Positions 1-9,855 are shown, numbered from the stretch's first letter. The stretch is 20,312 nt of DNA from Cylindrobasidium torrendii FP15055 ss-10 (GCA_000934385.1 KN880788.1:1-20312); one strand, 5' to 3'. Translations and numbers: made by a program. The notes: generated by a model from the sequence alone, not told the origin.

Positions 1-249
1 TTGTAATTTCCAGAAGCGGAAATATGTTCTGTTTGTTGTGTGGCGCTCATCAGCGGCGGTGCGGTCGACGCCGTTTCCTGGGACTTCATGGGAGTGCGTG
101 AAGAGAGTACTCAAATCGCCCCTCATGTCCCTAATTACGTGCTCTGCAAGACTATACTGGCATATTGGACATAGAGTCCGGCTAGAGGACATCATACCGC
201 GAGCGCCGCTTTGCGTGCAGCTCGACGGGAGGCCCTTGGGGAGAAGCAT
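1..249 (-). CDS. Possible partial ORF running off the left edge
   Basis: A minus-strand frame is open from an ATG at 249 down to base 1 with no stop (about 83 codons). It contains a CPIC pair, and the cysteines could suggest a small zinc-binding element. I do not recognise the family. There is no splice evidence and the 3' part is outside the window. It could be the 5' end of a neighbouring gene or a chance open frame next to the transposon. The plus strand here also has an open frame without recognisable features. Confidence 0.2.
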   Translation of the reverse strand, partial: MLLPKGLPSSCTQSGARGMMSSSRTLCPICQYSLAEHVIRDMRGDLSTLFTHSHEVPGNGVDRTAADERHTTNRTYFRFWKLQ

Positions 250-668
250 TGGAGCTCGTATGCCGCAACTAGCGCTACTAAAACAAAATATTAACAGCCA
301 CAGACGCTCAAAAGGAAGAGAGTTGAAGGAGATTGCTTGACTATGCCGTATTCACTATAACGAGCGCCACATAATACACAATGGCTTTATATTCTGTATT
401 TCCAATTTTGGGAATTAAATTTACTAGCCTTCGTAACCGGAAATTTTTAGGGCTACAAGCCGTGCCGCGGCACTGGTAGCGCAACTATGGGCGTATTATC
501 TTGTACTTATAGTTAAAATCACGTCGGTGGTTTCGCAAAGGTCGCTAGAGGGTTTCGCAAGGGTCACAGAAAGGCCGCGCGCTCTGCTTACGGGATAAGA
601 GATGCGCGTTTACCATTTTTCGCGAAACCTCTCGAGTAAACATCGCAAAAAACAAATGAAATGGGCCC
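250..668. other. Left flank of the transposon; subterminal repeats, no gene seen
   Basis: No convincing coding sequence. It holds a perfect 12-bp palindrome (GTGCCGCGGCAC, 462-473). Two direct copies of a GGTTTCGCAA-R-GGTC-R-C motif lie at 529-545 and 551-567, with an inverted GCGAAACC at 622-629. These lie just beyond the transposase stop, where subterminal repeats of TNP2/CACTA-type elements are expected. The outer border of the element could not be fixed. Confidence 0.4.
529..567 (+). repeat. Direct repeat pair GGTTTCGCAA...
   Basis: Two 17-bp copies, 529-545 and 551-567, differ at two positions and are offset by 22 bp. A related inverted GCGAAACC lies at 622-629. Given the position beside the transposase 3' end, I infer subterminal transposase-binding repeats. 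Confidence 0.5.
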
Positions 669-3488
669 TCAATACAGATCAAAGTTGCGCTTATGGTCCA
701 TATTTATGTTGAGTACACTAGTAAAGTTTCGCATGATTTTTTTCCAGGATTGAGTGCCATAATGGATCATATCGCCGCCGCCAATGAACTTTATTTTCGC
801 AAAGACGTTGAGTTGCCGTGGGACAAACTTCAAGGTATTGCGTGTGTGCCGTTGGTGCGAAAAATTGGTAGCAAGGAATGCTGCAATGCGTGTACGAAGC
901 GACACATCTGGGATAAATTGAGGATTATGTGGACGAACAAAAACAACAGAGTCATCTAGATATCCGAATTCAGTTTCCGCAAGATGAATTACTTGCAAAG
1001 CACGTACAGCCATCAATGTGGGTCCCAGACTCCTCGACTGAGCGTGAATCAGTCAGATCTAATGTGCGCGCAAGCCCGTAAATCAATTTGAGTTGACTCA
1101 ATTGAGTGACATCCCGCAAGCGGTGAGCCATGCTTGTGAAAGGATGTTTGCGACTTTGAATTGCACGTACAATTGCCCCACAAAAGCGCTCGGTGGGAAA
1201 GTTCCAGTAGCACCAAACCGGCCCAATCTGCCGCAAGTCGTTGGGTATGTGGAGAAGCGAATGAATCGGGAGAGTGCAGGCAGACATCCGAGCAGGATCG
1301 TATCGAAAATAGAGCCTGCCCTTGGGTCAACTTTCCAAATCCGTGCTTCAAAATCTAGGACATACCGTTCATAATCTGCAACCCAGTCAATGATAGCTAC
1401 TTCGAGGATACCAATATCCTCATAGCTGAGATAATAAGCAAGTAATTTATGGAAGATGTTGACAAGCTTGAGGAAATGGCGGTAGTAGGCAGACTTCAGC
1501 CGACCGTGCAGAACAACCGGCCCAAGGAACATGAGGAACGTGAACCAGTTTTCGGCCTTGAACTGATACCGCTCTGTCGCAATATCCGGCATACGTGAGC
1601 CAAACGCTGAGGGCATAGTGTCACCTGAAGACTTCAAGTCCTGACCAATGTCCTGCCATACGTTGGCAGGAATAATGTAATCCTCATCCCCGCGGGTCAT
1701 CCCCTTGAACGTGCCAGTCCAGTGGGCGGTAAGGGTTGGCATGACATTTTCAATGAGGTGCATAAAGTCGAATGGTGCCGAAAGTGGGAACGATATACTT
1801 GATAAGGTCGAAAGAACTGAGGTACCCGTGATTCCATACTCGCGTGCACGCCGGTCTGCCTCTGCCTGACTTGGCGCTGTTGCAATGCGATGAGATTGAT
1901 GCGTGAACTCCGAGTGAGAGCGAAGAGGGAGGTTGTGCGGGTCGTATGATGTGCCGTCCGGTCGATACAGCGGGGTGTAAAGTGTGCGTGGGTTCGAAGG
2001 ATCGGCAACACCATGTATGTTGCACATCCGACAGGGAGAGTATCCATTGACACCTTTCATCTTCATCAACTTCGAGATGGCAGGCATGTCCCCGAAGATG
2101 TAGAGGAGATATGCGCGGAGTGAGAAACGACGGCGCTCATGAATATCAAAGGCAGGAACTCCAAGCATAAGAGCTTCAAGCTCACGAAAAAGTGGGTACA
2201 GAAACGAGTCGAAATCATGAGGCGCTTTGGGACCTGGAATAACACCAAGGCATATGAGGTGAAGAAGATGGAATCGAATTTCGGGGCGAAGATTTAGATT
2301 GAAGAGAATGAGGGGCCAGCATGTCTTCTTGCGACTCTTGAATGGGCCGACACCGTCGGTTGAAAGCGCCAGAGCAATGTCGGATATAAGCTCAAAGAAA
2401 CGATGCCCTGCGTGCTCTCCCCCAACCCGAACGATCTCCCTGAGGAGGCGCCGATAATGCTCGCCATCAAAGATATCCCCAACCCCCGATGGTGTTGAAT
2501 CGTACTTTCCGCGATACTTGAGCTCGTCGAGTAGTTCCTTGTCCAGAAACAGGTTGACAAGTTGTGGGATGAGTGGGATGTACTGGAAGAGATGTCGCGG
2601 CCGGCCTCGCGAGTCATTCTTGACCTCCCCGCAAATGGGACAGTTGGTGAGATGACTGTACTGGCCCGTGAAGCATACACACGAGTTGATGCAGCAGGGA
2701 TATCCAACGGGTTTGATGCCAGTCAAAAAGCAGATTCGTGATTGAAGTCGAAGCAGTGTGTCAAGTCCATCGATAAGGCCAGAACGGCGAAGTTTGTCGT
2801 AGTCGGTAGTGCCCATATTGATGTCCACCTTGTAGTTGAACATGCGGATATCTTTCAAGTCGGTTTCTGAGAGGCGGTTGCCTAAAAACCTGTTAACAAC
2901 ATGCATGAACAGCAAAATGTATTGCGCACCAGTATCAGCAAGAAATATATCCATTTGCTCTCCCAGAATCTCATGCGCACTGAGCCCTTGACACCATGGC
3001 TCTGACGTGGGTGGGTCTTGAACATTCTCGTCCTCTTCGTCAGAGCTCTCCTGCTCGTCCTCGGGTGGCCGGCCGTCTTCCCAGTCATCTTGAGCAAAAG
3101 CGCTATCGGGGAGTCCCAATGCTGCTGCGCTCAAGTCGGCAGAAGGAACCTCAGGCGGTTCTGGTGATGGCGATGGCGATGGCGGTTCTGGCGATGGCAA
3201 TGGTGCAGGCTGTATATCATCCATAGGGCATGGAGAAGGTGCGCGGGGTGAGGAAGGTAGTCCAACAGGATCAAACGAAGGGATCTGCTGGTGCTGGTAT
3301 CTCTTGCGCAATTTTTGCTGACGAACACCGGCTTTTGACACCCCAGCATTCTGAACCTGGCGACTTCGGATCCCAGCGACTGCCTGACGGGCCGCAATTG
3401 GTCCTTGGGCATCAAGATGTCGCATTTGAGTTGGCCGAGTGTTGAGCTGACCGCAGCCGCAGCGACAGAGAGTCTTTTGGTGTGCCAT
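669..3488 (-). CDS. TNP2-type (CACTA/EnSpm-like) DNA transposase
   Basis: This is a cut-and-paste transposase expected to act in the nucleus on its own element ends. The model is join of 3488-1366, 1315-1008 and 955-669 (2718 nt, 905 aa) with introns of 50 and 52 nt. Splicing restores the family's TCxLPIHxLLHI...GPVWCYWxFxxERFCG region and then HIDGYDS, neither of which is continuous unspliced. The start at 3488 is ATG. The N-terminus has a CxCGCG motif. Residues about 70-160 are Pro/Ser-rich, then acidic. A CPICG zinc element lies near 283-287, followed by LFQYIPLIPQL. The putative DDE residues are D378 (STDGVGPF), D467 (GDMPA) and E580 (HLIENV). The stop at 669 falls where relatives continue into an FYGQ-type segment, so the C-terminus may be slightly truncated. 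It is divergently paired with the accessory gene at 3744-4969. An autonomous or recently active copy is plausible because no stops interrupt the catalytic core. Confidence 0.93.
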
Positions 3489-3743
3489 GCTCCGAAGAGT
3501 TCAATAGAGAAGATGAGAGGCAAGTCGTTGTTAAGCACCAGGATATGGAAAATGGCATCATATTGAATGGAAGATAAATTCGATGCTCTCCACTGTGCCG
3601 TATACTCCAAATTGCAGTTGGAGTGGTGCCGTACATGGTGGTGAGCGGTGGCAACTTTGGGCGGGCAGTGTGACTGTCACATCACTCTACATCGTCCTTA
3701 AAACCATCATGACACTCGCAAGGGATCCCACATTCTCTGTGCT
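3489..3743. promoter_or_regulatory. Divergent promoter region of the transposon
   Basis: This 255-bp stretch separates the ATG of the minus-strand transposase from the most likely ATG of the plus-strand accessory gene. It therefore must carry both start regions. An upstream in-frame ATG at 3583 for the accessory gene lies inside it, so the true 5' end of that gene could be here. No clear TATA box was seen. Confidence 0.45.
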
Positions 3744-4969
3744 ATGCCCTCCCGCCAATCCAGCCAGCAGCAAGATACCGGTACGTATGTTGTTTGAGGC
3801 CTGCTCAACATGCATTAACAGCGAAATCCTAGATGAACTTACACGGCTGCGCGAAGAAAGCGAACAACTTAGACGCGAGCGAGACGAGGCTCGTGCATTA
3901 GCTGCGCAGATCCCGAGCAACAGTGCGACTCAGCGCGCTCAAGAACGCTCTATTCGCCCTCCACGAAACCTCAGGTCCGCATCTATCACCGTAATTCGAG
4001 AGCACATGGGTGTCGCTGGTGCAGAGCACGATGCCGAATGGAACAGAATTCGGGTGTGTTATTGTACATTCCACACTTCCCCACTCTGATATTTTCCAGA
4101 GCGAAAGTCGAGCATGTATGGATGCAGCGTTCTTTGACTACTCGCTGGACCTGAAGAGTCAAGATGGGCGAAAGCTCTTTGAATGTATAACTGCAGTGCG
4201 TCACTATCTACCCGCAGATGTATCTTTTGATTCAGCTCTTCTTCAGATAGAAGCTCAGGAGCCCCGCTTCAAGCGTTTTATGGGCAATTGGGGTGCTCGA
4301 TACATCCTACAACAGAGTTGGACTAACCGAAATGCCTGGCGCGATGCGGCTGACCGCCCCGACACATACAACGGTCGTCGTGCACTCAAGCAACGGCAGA
4401 CAAAGGGTCAGCGAGCCAACCGAACCACCCAGCGCCGGAGCGAGAGTCCGCCCGATGATGAGGACAACAACCCCGAAGTGCCGAATGACGACCCAGCTGG
4501 TACCAATGCGGACGACGATGCCGATGACGATGCCATTGACACTGAACTACTTGTTCCTCCCCCAACACGCCCCCCTCCGCCGCATCCTCAGCGTGAGTCG
4601 GTCGCACAGAAGAGGCGCATACTTAGCCCTCCTTTGTCTGACCCCGACGATGATGAGGGCCCCATTGCGCCCGCACCTAAACGACGTGCAGTTGCCGACA
4701 AGGCAGGAGATGGTGAAGATGGGCATTCACACGCAAATGGTGGTGGAGGCAGCACACGTCGGAGTGTTGAAGTGCCGGAACCTGGAAGTCCACAAGGTAG
4801 TGGTCAAGCTCGAACTGGCGGCAACGCGATGGAGAGCAGTAGCGATAGCCGGAAAGCGGCTAGTGGAAGCGGTGGGCGTCGCGGCGGACACAATGGCGGA
4901 GGCAGAGGTAAAGGCGGCCGTAAGACAGATAGACAGCCAACGCGTCGCTCGGGGCGTACTAGAAAATAG
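3744..4969 (+). CDS. Transposon accessory protein: coiled coil, globular core, acidic and Gly/Arg-rich tail
   Basis: Preferred model: join of 3744-3784, 3822-4053 and 4100-4969 (1143 nt, 380 aa). The first intron is only 37 nt (GTATGT...AACAG); the second is 46 nt (GTGTGT...CCAG). An alternative keeps the upstream frame open from ATG 3583 without the first intron, so the N-terminus is uncertain. Residues about 15-45 are a charged heptad-like coiled coil (LTRLREESEQLRRERDEA). Residues about 92-195 are probably globular (RFKRFMGNWGARYILQQSW). Then come an Asp-rich acidic tract, a Pro-rich stretch and a highly basic Gly/Arg tail with RGG-like repeats. I know no catalytic motif in it. Its divergent arrangement with the transposase suggests a DNA- or RNA-binding cofactor analogous to the second protein of CACTA elements; that role is inference. 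Confidence 0.75.
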
Positions 4970-5503
4970 ATTTATTTTACAGCATTTATTCATCGTTCAA
5001 TTGTTTGACTTTCACATCGAAATCAGTGAAATTTGATTGCATTTCCTTGATATTCACGCTCTGTATCACATCCACCCAAAAGTATTCATTGACGAATGAC
5101 TTGATTTTGATACAACAGTGTGTGAAATGTCATGTAGTATGAACTTGGTTTCATGGCAGCCGCCGTGAAATCTGTTCCCAGGAAGTTCTACCAAGCTCTA
5201 TTTCACGTTACATGCAATGAAAAAGTCTATGATTATGTTCGAATTTGCCTATGATTTTATGTACCCTCATACCATGATAATCAATGTACATGACATGAGT
5301 CCGATGCTATGGCCCATGATGTTCATTGCATATGAAGTTGTAAAAGCATATGAATTTCATAGGCCTTTGCCCGCGCAGTGCTTCGAACTCGATCTGTATT
5401 AAAGATTAAGTAACTACGTCTTGTATCGTATGGTCCGTTAGTAATGAAGGTGTCATTGGTAAGGTTCGTCCCAGGCAGAGTCGCATTGTGTAGTACTACC
5501 GCG
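4970..5503. other. Right subterminal part of the transposon and junction to the protease 3' end
   Basis: AT-rich and without a convincing gene. It contains GTGAAAT at 5026-5032, 5122-5128 and 5165-5171, with inverted TTTCAC/ATTTCAC at 5010-5015 and 5200-5206. A second zone (about 5220-5360) repeats CTATGATT, CCATGATR and GCATATGAA. These are candidate transposase-binding repeats. The element must end before 5504, where the protease stop codon lies, but no CACTA-type inverted terminus was identified. Confidence 0.4.
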
Positions 5504-7448
5504 CTAGACGTCTACATCCAGCGGCTCTTTCGAGTCCCACGATGCTCGCTTGACCGGCGAGTACCAGAGCTTGACAATTGGCCGCGGGAAAGACATGGCT
5601 GGCAAGGATGTGTCCCAGTCGTGCGTCTTCAGACAATGCGTTCGGCGTGATGCAGAAGCTGGAAGGTCAAAGTTGGCTGTTGCTCCCTCCGGATGGATCC
5701 CATTGGGTGTGTGATGGCGACAGCTGCAACCAGTGGATGCACGGAGGCGGTACCATAGGGTCAGCAGAGTGATGAATACAACTACAGCGAAAGCACCAAG
5801 GCTTCGCCGCCAGTGCTGGATAATAGTCATGGAGAGATTGAGGGTGGACCTCAACATTTGTTCTCCGGTCGTATCTATTCCATTAAGCCGTACCTGAACG
5901 AATTCGTGGTGGGCTAGTAAATTTCTGTAAGAAGCCGCGCCCCTCCGAAGACCATAGCATACACACCAGCAGAAGGATTTGTGAGGGGCAAGAGTTGGAC
6001 GTATGGGTGTTCCAGATTGTCGACGAATCCTTCCACGAAGTTGCCATAATTAAACAGAGCGTAAACGTTGCGCACTGAGCCGTGTCAGTACTGTGCCCAA
6101 AATCGATGAGAATAGGGCGTACAAAAGGACATGCCGAGAATAATGTCGTACGTCGGATTTGAACCAGCACTACAAGTGATGGGTTGAAACTGAGGAAATA
6201 ATCAGAAACGCTGTTGCGAGCAGTACGCCTTGGAGCTTGACAGACCATTCCAACGCATGATGCATCTCCGTCCTTGTTTGTCAGCTTGGCAAGGCCAAAT
6301 GCTGCAGGATCCCTGCTACTCGTTAGACTGATCCCACTCTGCCACTGACTTCGCATACATGGAAACATCCAGTGGGTGTATGGGATACTCAACTCCACCA
6401 AGCTTGAAAGATACATTCACCTCTTGCGCGCATGGTACAGTCCAAGTTCTCCCGATTCCCATCCCTAGTTCGCGAAACTCGGCACCCTTCACACGACTGT
6501 AGATAGCATCTGCAGCTGCACGGGGAATTTGGCTGAGTGAAAAGCCTGAATCGATGAACGCGGTAGCCTGGCGCGGATTGTGGTCTCCTTTTACCTTTGC
6601 GGTAAGTCGTACAGGCTTGCCGTCTGGCCCTCGTATTCCATCCTCGTCCAAAAGAACTTGGAAGTGCTGGTTCCGCGATGCTCCATTCGAGATGATAGTA
6701 ACAGGGAGTTCCGGTTGGCTCGTTATGCTCTCTAAACCGAAAGGAACCGTAGAAATCGCGAGACTGCTGGCAGTCTCCTCGAGTGCTACACCAGTGTCAG
6801 GAAAAGCCAATGGACATCAAGGCGCTGCGAACCATTCCGCCGTCCCATCAACAATGCGAGATAGTTGGGTGTCGAAGTATCCTGGAGAAAGATACGATCG
6901 AGTATAGGTAAACCAAGCGGACTTCTCAACGCCTCGTAAATCGCTGAACCAGAGCGCGGCCCCAGGCCGATGATGCCTTCACCCACAGGATGAGAATCGT
7001 CGGCTTCTACCACCACTGCCCGAGGTCAACTATGAAGCCCAACCTGCTGCAAGAGACGCACTAAATGCTTGGTTCGGTATTTCCACGCCAGCAAACTCGG
7101 TATCTGCAGTGTGAATATGGCCTATGCATGAGGGTAAGATACTGCTAGAGTCAACCGCAAGCACTTCTTACCTGTTACCATGCCCTCAACGTACGTGATA
7201 TTACAGGACGAGCCGAGATCAGCACTGTGGAGCGGCGGCTTGCCTGCGATCCAGATGTCGGAACTTCCGGTGTCGACGAGCATGGAATATTGCTGACCGC
7301 CCAGCGTCAGAGAGACATAGTACGAGGCGTCGTTGTTGTTTTGGAGAATGGCGGTTCCCCGAATGGCGTCCTGCGTGGGGTGGTGGGCCGATACCAATGC
7401 TGCTGTGAAACAAAAAGAGAGGAAGAGCGAGTGACTGGGACGGAACAT
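5504..7448 (-). CDS. Membrane-anchored A1 (pepsin-like) aspartic protease
   Basis: A pepsin-family endopeptidase predicted to act outside the cell or in the secretory/vacuolar lumen while tethered to a membrane. Exons: 7448-7172, 7121-7062, 7015-6833, 6785-6359, 6312-6246, 6189-6123, 6074-5967 and 5913-5504 (1599 nt, 532 aa). The introns are 46-56 nt. ATG 7448 was chosen because it gives a good signal peptide (residues 1 to about 21); the frame upstream opens only with GTG. The first catalytic motif is DTGS (D59). The second is DSGFS (D252) instead of the usual DTGT/S. The C-terminal lobe has HPLD, the DIILGMSFLRNVYALFNYG block and FVQVRLNG, which fit basidiomycete A1 proteases. A hydrophobic helix at about 434-451 is followed by a tail of about 80 residues. 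Reading through intron 7 would give a false stop at 5914. Its 3' end directly abuts the transposon. Confidence 0.93.
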
Positions 7449-7903
7449 GGAAGGAGGAAGGAAGCACGGTTGTTGCACGCGATCTCATGAATTTGAGCTC
7501 CAATTTCTCTGAACCAACAGTTTGGGTTCATGTACATTTGCCATATTCAGATAGTGTTGCAGTGTAAGTTTGTTCATTTGAATGACTTGTCGGTAGTAAG
7601 GGACTCAACCATTTGGAACAGAGGTGGGGGTCGAAGCTGGGTCGAAGACAACTTTGAATCACGCCGGCCCGATCTGGATCACCCAATTTGAATAACGTCA
7701 ACTAACCTTGCCTAATCCGAACGAAGAATTTCAAGGTCTCTGTCATTGGCCTGTAGGTAGCTATATCCAAACACAGTTTCAAAATGTATATTCAAGAAAT
7801 CCTTCATCATCACGCCCGGGTTCTAATACCTTCCAGAGACACAGAACGCGGGTGTGTAGTAGCCTGATGAAAGGATAACTAAACGACCACGCAGTGGTCA
7901 TGT
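7449..7903. other. Intergenic: protease promoter and LPMO 3' flank
   Basis: This 455-bp stretch lies between two minus-strand genes. It should contain the 3' UTR of the LPMO gene and the promoter plus 5' UTR of the protease gene. I saw no clear TATA box, RNA gene or further coding sequence. Confidence 0.5.
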
Positions 7904-9091
7904 TCAGGCGCGGAGACGGCGGCCAAGGGTACCAGACTTGAGAGCACGGCGCATATACTTTGCAGTGGACAAGCAGGTGTCCTTCGTCGCGCCACAGCCA
8001 GTCCAGTCGGGGTTTGGCTGGGTCTGGGCAATGCACTTATTGTAGGCTACATTCATTCGTTATTGCCCATAGACTTGAACGATGCTTTCAGCAGACGTAC
8101 TGTTCATGCAAGCATTGGCATCTTGAACGCCACCAGACGGTGCGGGAGACGCAACAGAGGTGCTGGTGGGGGGCGCAGCCGAAGTCGTAGGCACGGCGGA
8201 GGTGGTAGGCGCGGCCGCTGAAGTAGCGGGCTCTGAGGCTGAGGTCACAGCAGACGTTGTAGGTACGATAGCCGAGCTTGACGAGGTGGTAGCCGCACTC
8301 GACGAGGTAGCAGGGGCAGCGGCCGACGAACTGGCTGCAGTGGACACAGACGAAGAAGTGGCAGGAGCAGTCGACGAAGTGGCCGGGACAGCTGATGAGG
8401 CAGACTCCGAGCCACCCATGGTGAAGTCGACACAGTCTTCGTAGGTTTGGTCAATGGAACGCGCATCCCAGCTGCAAAAACCGTGTCAACGTTGAGGTAG
8501 GATTAGCGGGTAAAGACGCATACAACCACTGGATTACACAGTCTCCGGGGTTGGCGCACTGACTGCCAAGGTCGGGCATAGTAATCAAGAAATCGGTGTC
8601 GCCGGGGGCAACTCCAGTCGAAGTACTTGCATAGCTGTCCCACGAGATGAGAGGCTCGCCGATGATACTGCCAGTTGTCGTGTCGACAATGGAAACGTTC
8701 GCGGTCTAAGATCCAGACACTGGTCAACATCTAGACCCCGACAACCTGAAGAGATGAGACGTACACCTGTGTGCGGTGCGTGGATGTCGACTTTGAAGGT
8801 GACAGCCTGGCCGGCAGTATAGCTTTGCACATTTGCGCTGTTGTCCGAGAACTGGTAGCCCTTGCATAGCCAGAGGTTGCAAGAAGATGCGTCAAATGAA
8901 GAGTCAGCGACCTGCATCTCTCCCTGGATGTTGCCGTAGTGGTCACTGGACACTTGGTAAAACATCTGCAGGCCGCAAGTATCTTGGAACGCCGATCCAA
9001 CGCTCTGTGAGCGCGACGGCGGAGTGTTGATCGCTCCGTGGGCGAGCGCCTGGCCCGCGAGGAGGACGAAGGGTGCAACAATAGCGAGCAT
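7904..9091 (-). CDS. Secreted lytic polysaccharide monooxygenase, AA16-type, with Ser/Thr linker and 4-Cys tail
   Basis: A copper LPMO-like protein expected to cleave polysaccharides oxidatively outside the cell. Exons: 9091-8765, 8705-8524, 8471-8101 and 8046-7904 (1023 nt, 340 aa), with introns of 59, 52 and 54 nt. The signal peptide is residues 1-17, leaving His18 as mature N-terminus, as the histidine brace needs. A second His sits in APHTG (H107), and an aromatic residue is available in CVDFT (F186). The stretches NIQGEMQ, CNLWLCKGYQF, NVQSYTAGQ and CVIQWFWDARSIDQTYEDCVDF match my memory of AA16 rather than AA9. A low-complexity Ser/Thr/Ala/Pro linker covers about 189-280. A short C-terminal module has cysteines at 291, 298, 311 and 318. 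There is no CBM1 and no obvious GPI signal. The substrate (cellulose, or chitin as in related AA10 folds) cannot be told from the sequence. A TATA box lies at 9235-9243. Confidence 0.9.
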
Positions 9092-9234
9092 GATGGAAAG
9101 GTGGCTTGCGTGCGAAGAGAATGTGTTTGAGAAAAAGAATGTGTTGACTCTACTAGAGAGGAACAGGAGGAAAGAGATGGGGAAACGAGACGAGGAAGGA
9201 AAGATTCTTGTGAGGCACGTTCTCGACCTAGAGG

Positions 9235-9243
9235 CCTTTTATA
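9235..9243 (-). promoter_or_regulatory. TATA box of the LPMO gene
   Basis: TATAAAAGG on the minus strand, about 145 bp upstream of the LPMO ATG at 9091. That leaves room for a 5' UTR of roughly 100 nt. A strong TATA box suits an inducible secreted enzyme gene; inducibility is inference. Confidence 0.55.
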
Positions 9244-9567
9244 CCGTACTCGAACCGTACTGTCGCATACCGCGAGTGCTGCCTGAGTGCCTTGGAACGG
9301 TTAAATGCTCTCTCGAGACAGCCAGTTCGCGTGGGAGCCGGGACCTTGACAGGGTATCTTGGTTACAGGCTACAATGAAGGCACGTACTTATGTAACAAT
9401 GACATGGTAATTTTGGACACACTCTCTTCTGGCCATTTGGTTGTGAGTTCTGAATGGATGAAGAAAGTGCTCAAAAAGAAAGTCAAAGCAATTTGTTCAA
9501 AGCCGTATAGGCCACAGCCTACCTCGACTTTGTTCCTCGCGACGGAGGTTATTAAGTTAGAAGGTAC

Positions 9568-9587
9568 ACGCGAGCACGTGCTCGCGT
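9568..9587. promoter_or_regulatory. Perfect 20-bp palindrome centred on a CACGTG E-box, with adjacent CRE-like TGACGTC
   Basis: ACGCGAGCACGTGCTCGCGT reads identically on both strands. Its core CACGTG is the classic bHLH-type site. TGACGTC follows at 9590-9596, three bases away; this is a CRE/bZIP-like half-plus site. It lies 268 bp upstream of the PP1-subunit ATG and 477 bp upstream of the LPMO ATG, so either gene or both could be controlled. Confidence 0.6.
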
Positions 9588-9855
9588 AATGACGTCGTGT
9601 ATCCCAATGCGGTGGCCGCCGTCAATTGCAATTCGGAAGGCGGGCCCGCGCACCTCTTGTTATCTTACCACGACCAGCAGGACCGTCGTCGCGCGTTAGG
9701 CGCGTCGAGCAACAACTTTTTATTTTCTTTTATTCTGGATGCCCTGTAACGAAAACCTTCATTTCCTCCTTACTGCCCTCCTGTCCTTTTCTCGAACGTA
9801 TGTCAGCCTCGAGATCACGCCTCGGTGCTTGGGTTGACTTTTATCTCAGCCCACT

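Larger units (their letters stand above)
9092..9855. other. Divergent intergenic region between the LPMO and the PP1 regulatory subunit
   Basis: A 764-bp bidirectional promoter region. It holds the LPMO TATA box, the E-box palindrome at 9568-9587, a CRE-like site at 9590-9596 and a T-rich pyrimidine stretch near 9715-9740 ahead of the plus-strand gene. The open frames here show no coding character. Confidence 0.55.

Noticed and set aside
353..357. CACTA pentamer as the transposon terminus
   Set aside because: No matching inverted TAGTG was found between 4970 and 5503, so a single pentamer is no better than chance.
4293..5036. 247-codon plus-strand open frame
   Set aside because: It is a frame-shifted shadow of the accessory transposon gene; its composition follows from the repeats in the real frame.
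5914..5916. TAG as stop codon of the aspartic protease
   Set aside because: It is the acceptor end of a 53-nt intron; splicing restores the FVQVRLNG block and a membrane anchor.
8160..8444. Plus-strand open frame rich in Val, Ala and Glu repeats
   Set aside because: It is the antisense of the Ser/Thr-rich linker of the LPMO; its repetitiveness comes from that low-complexity coding DNA.
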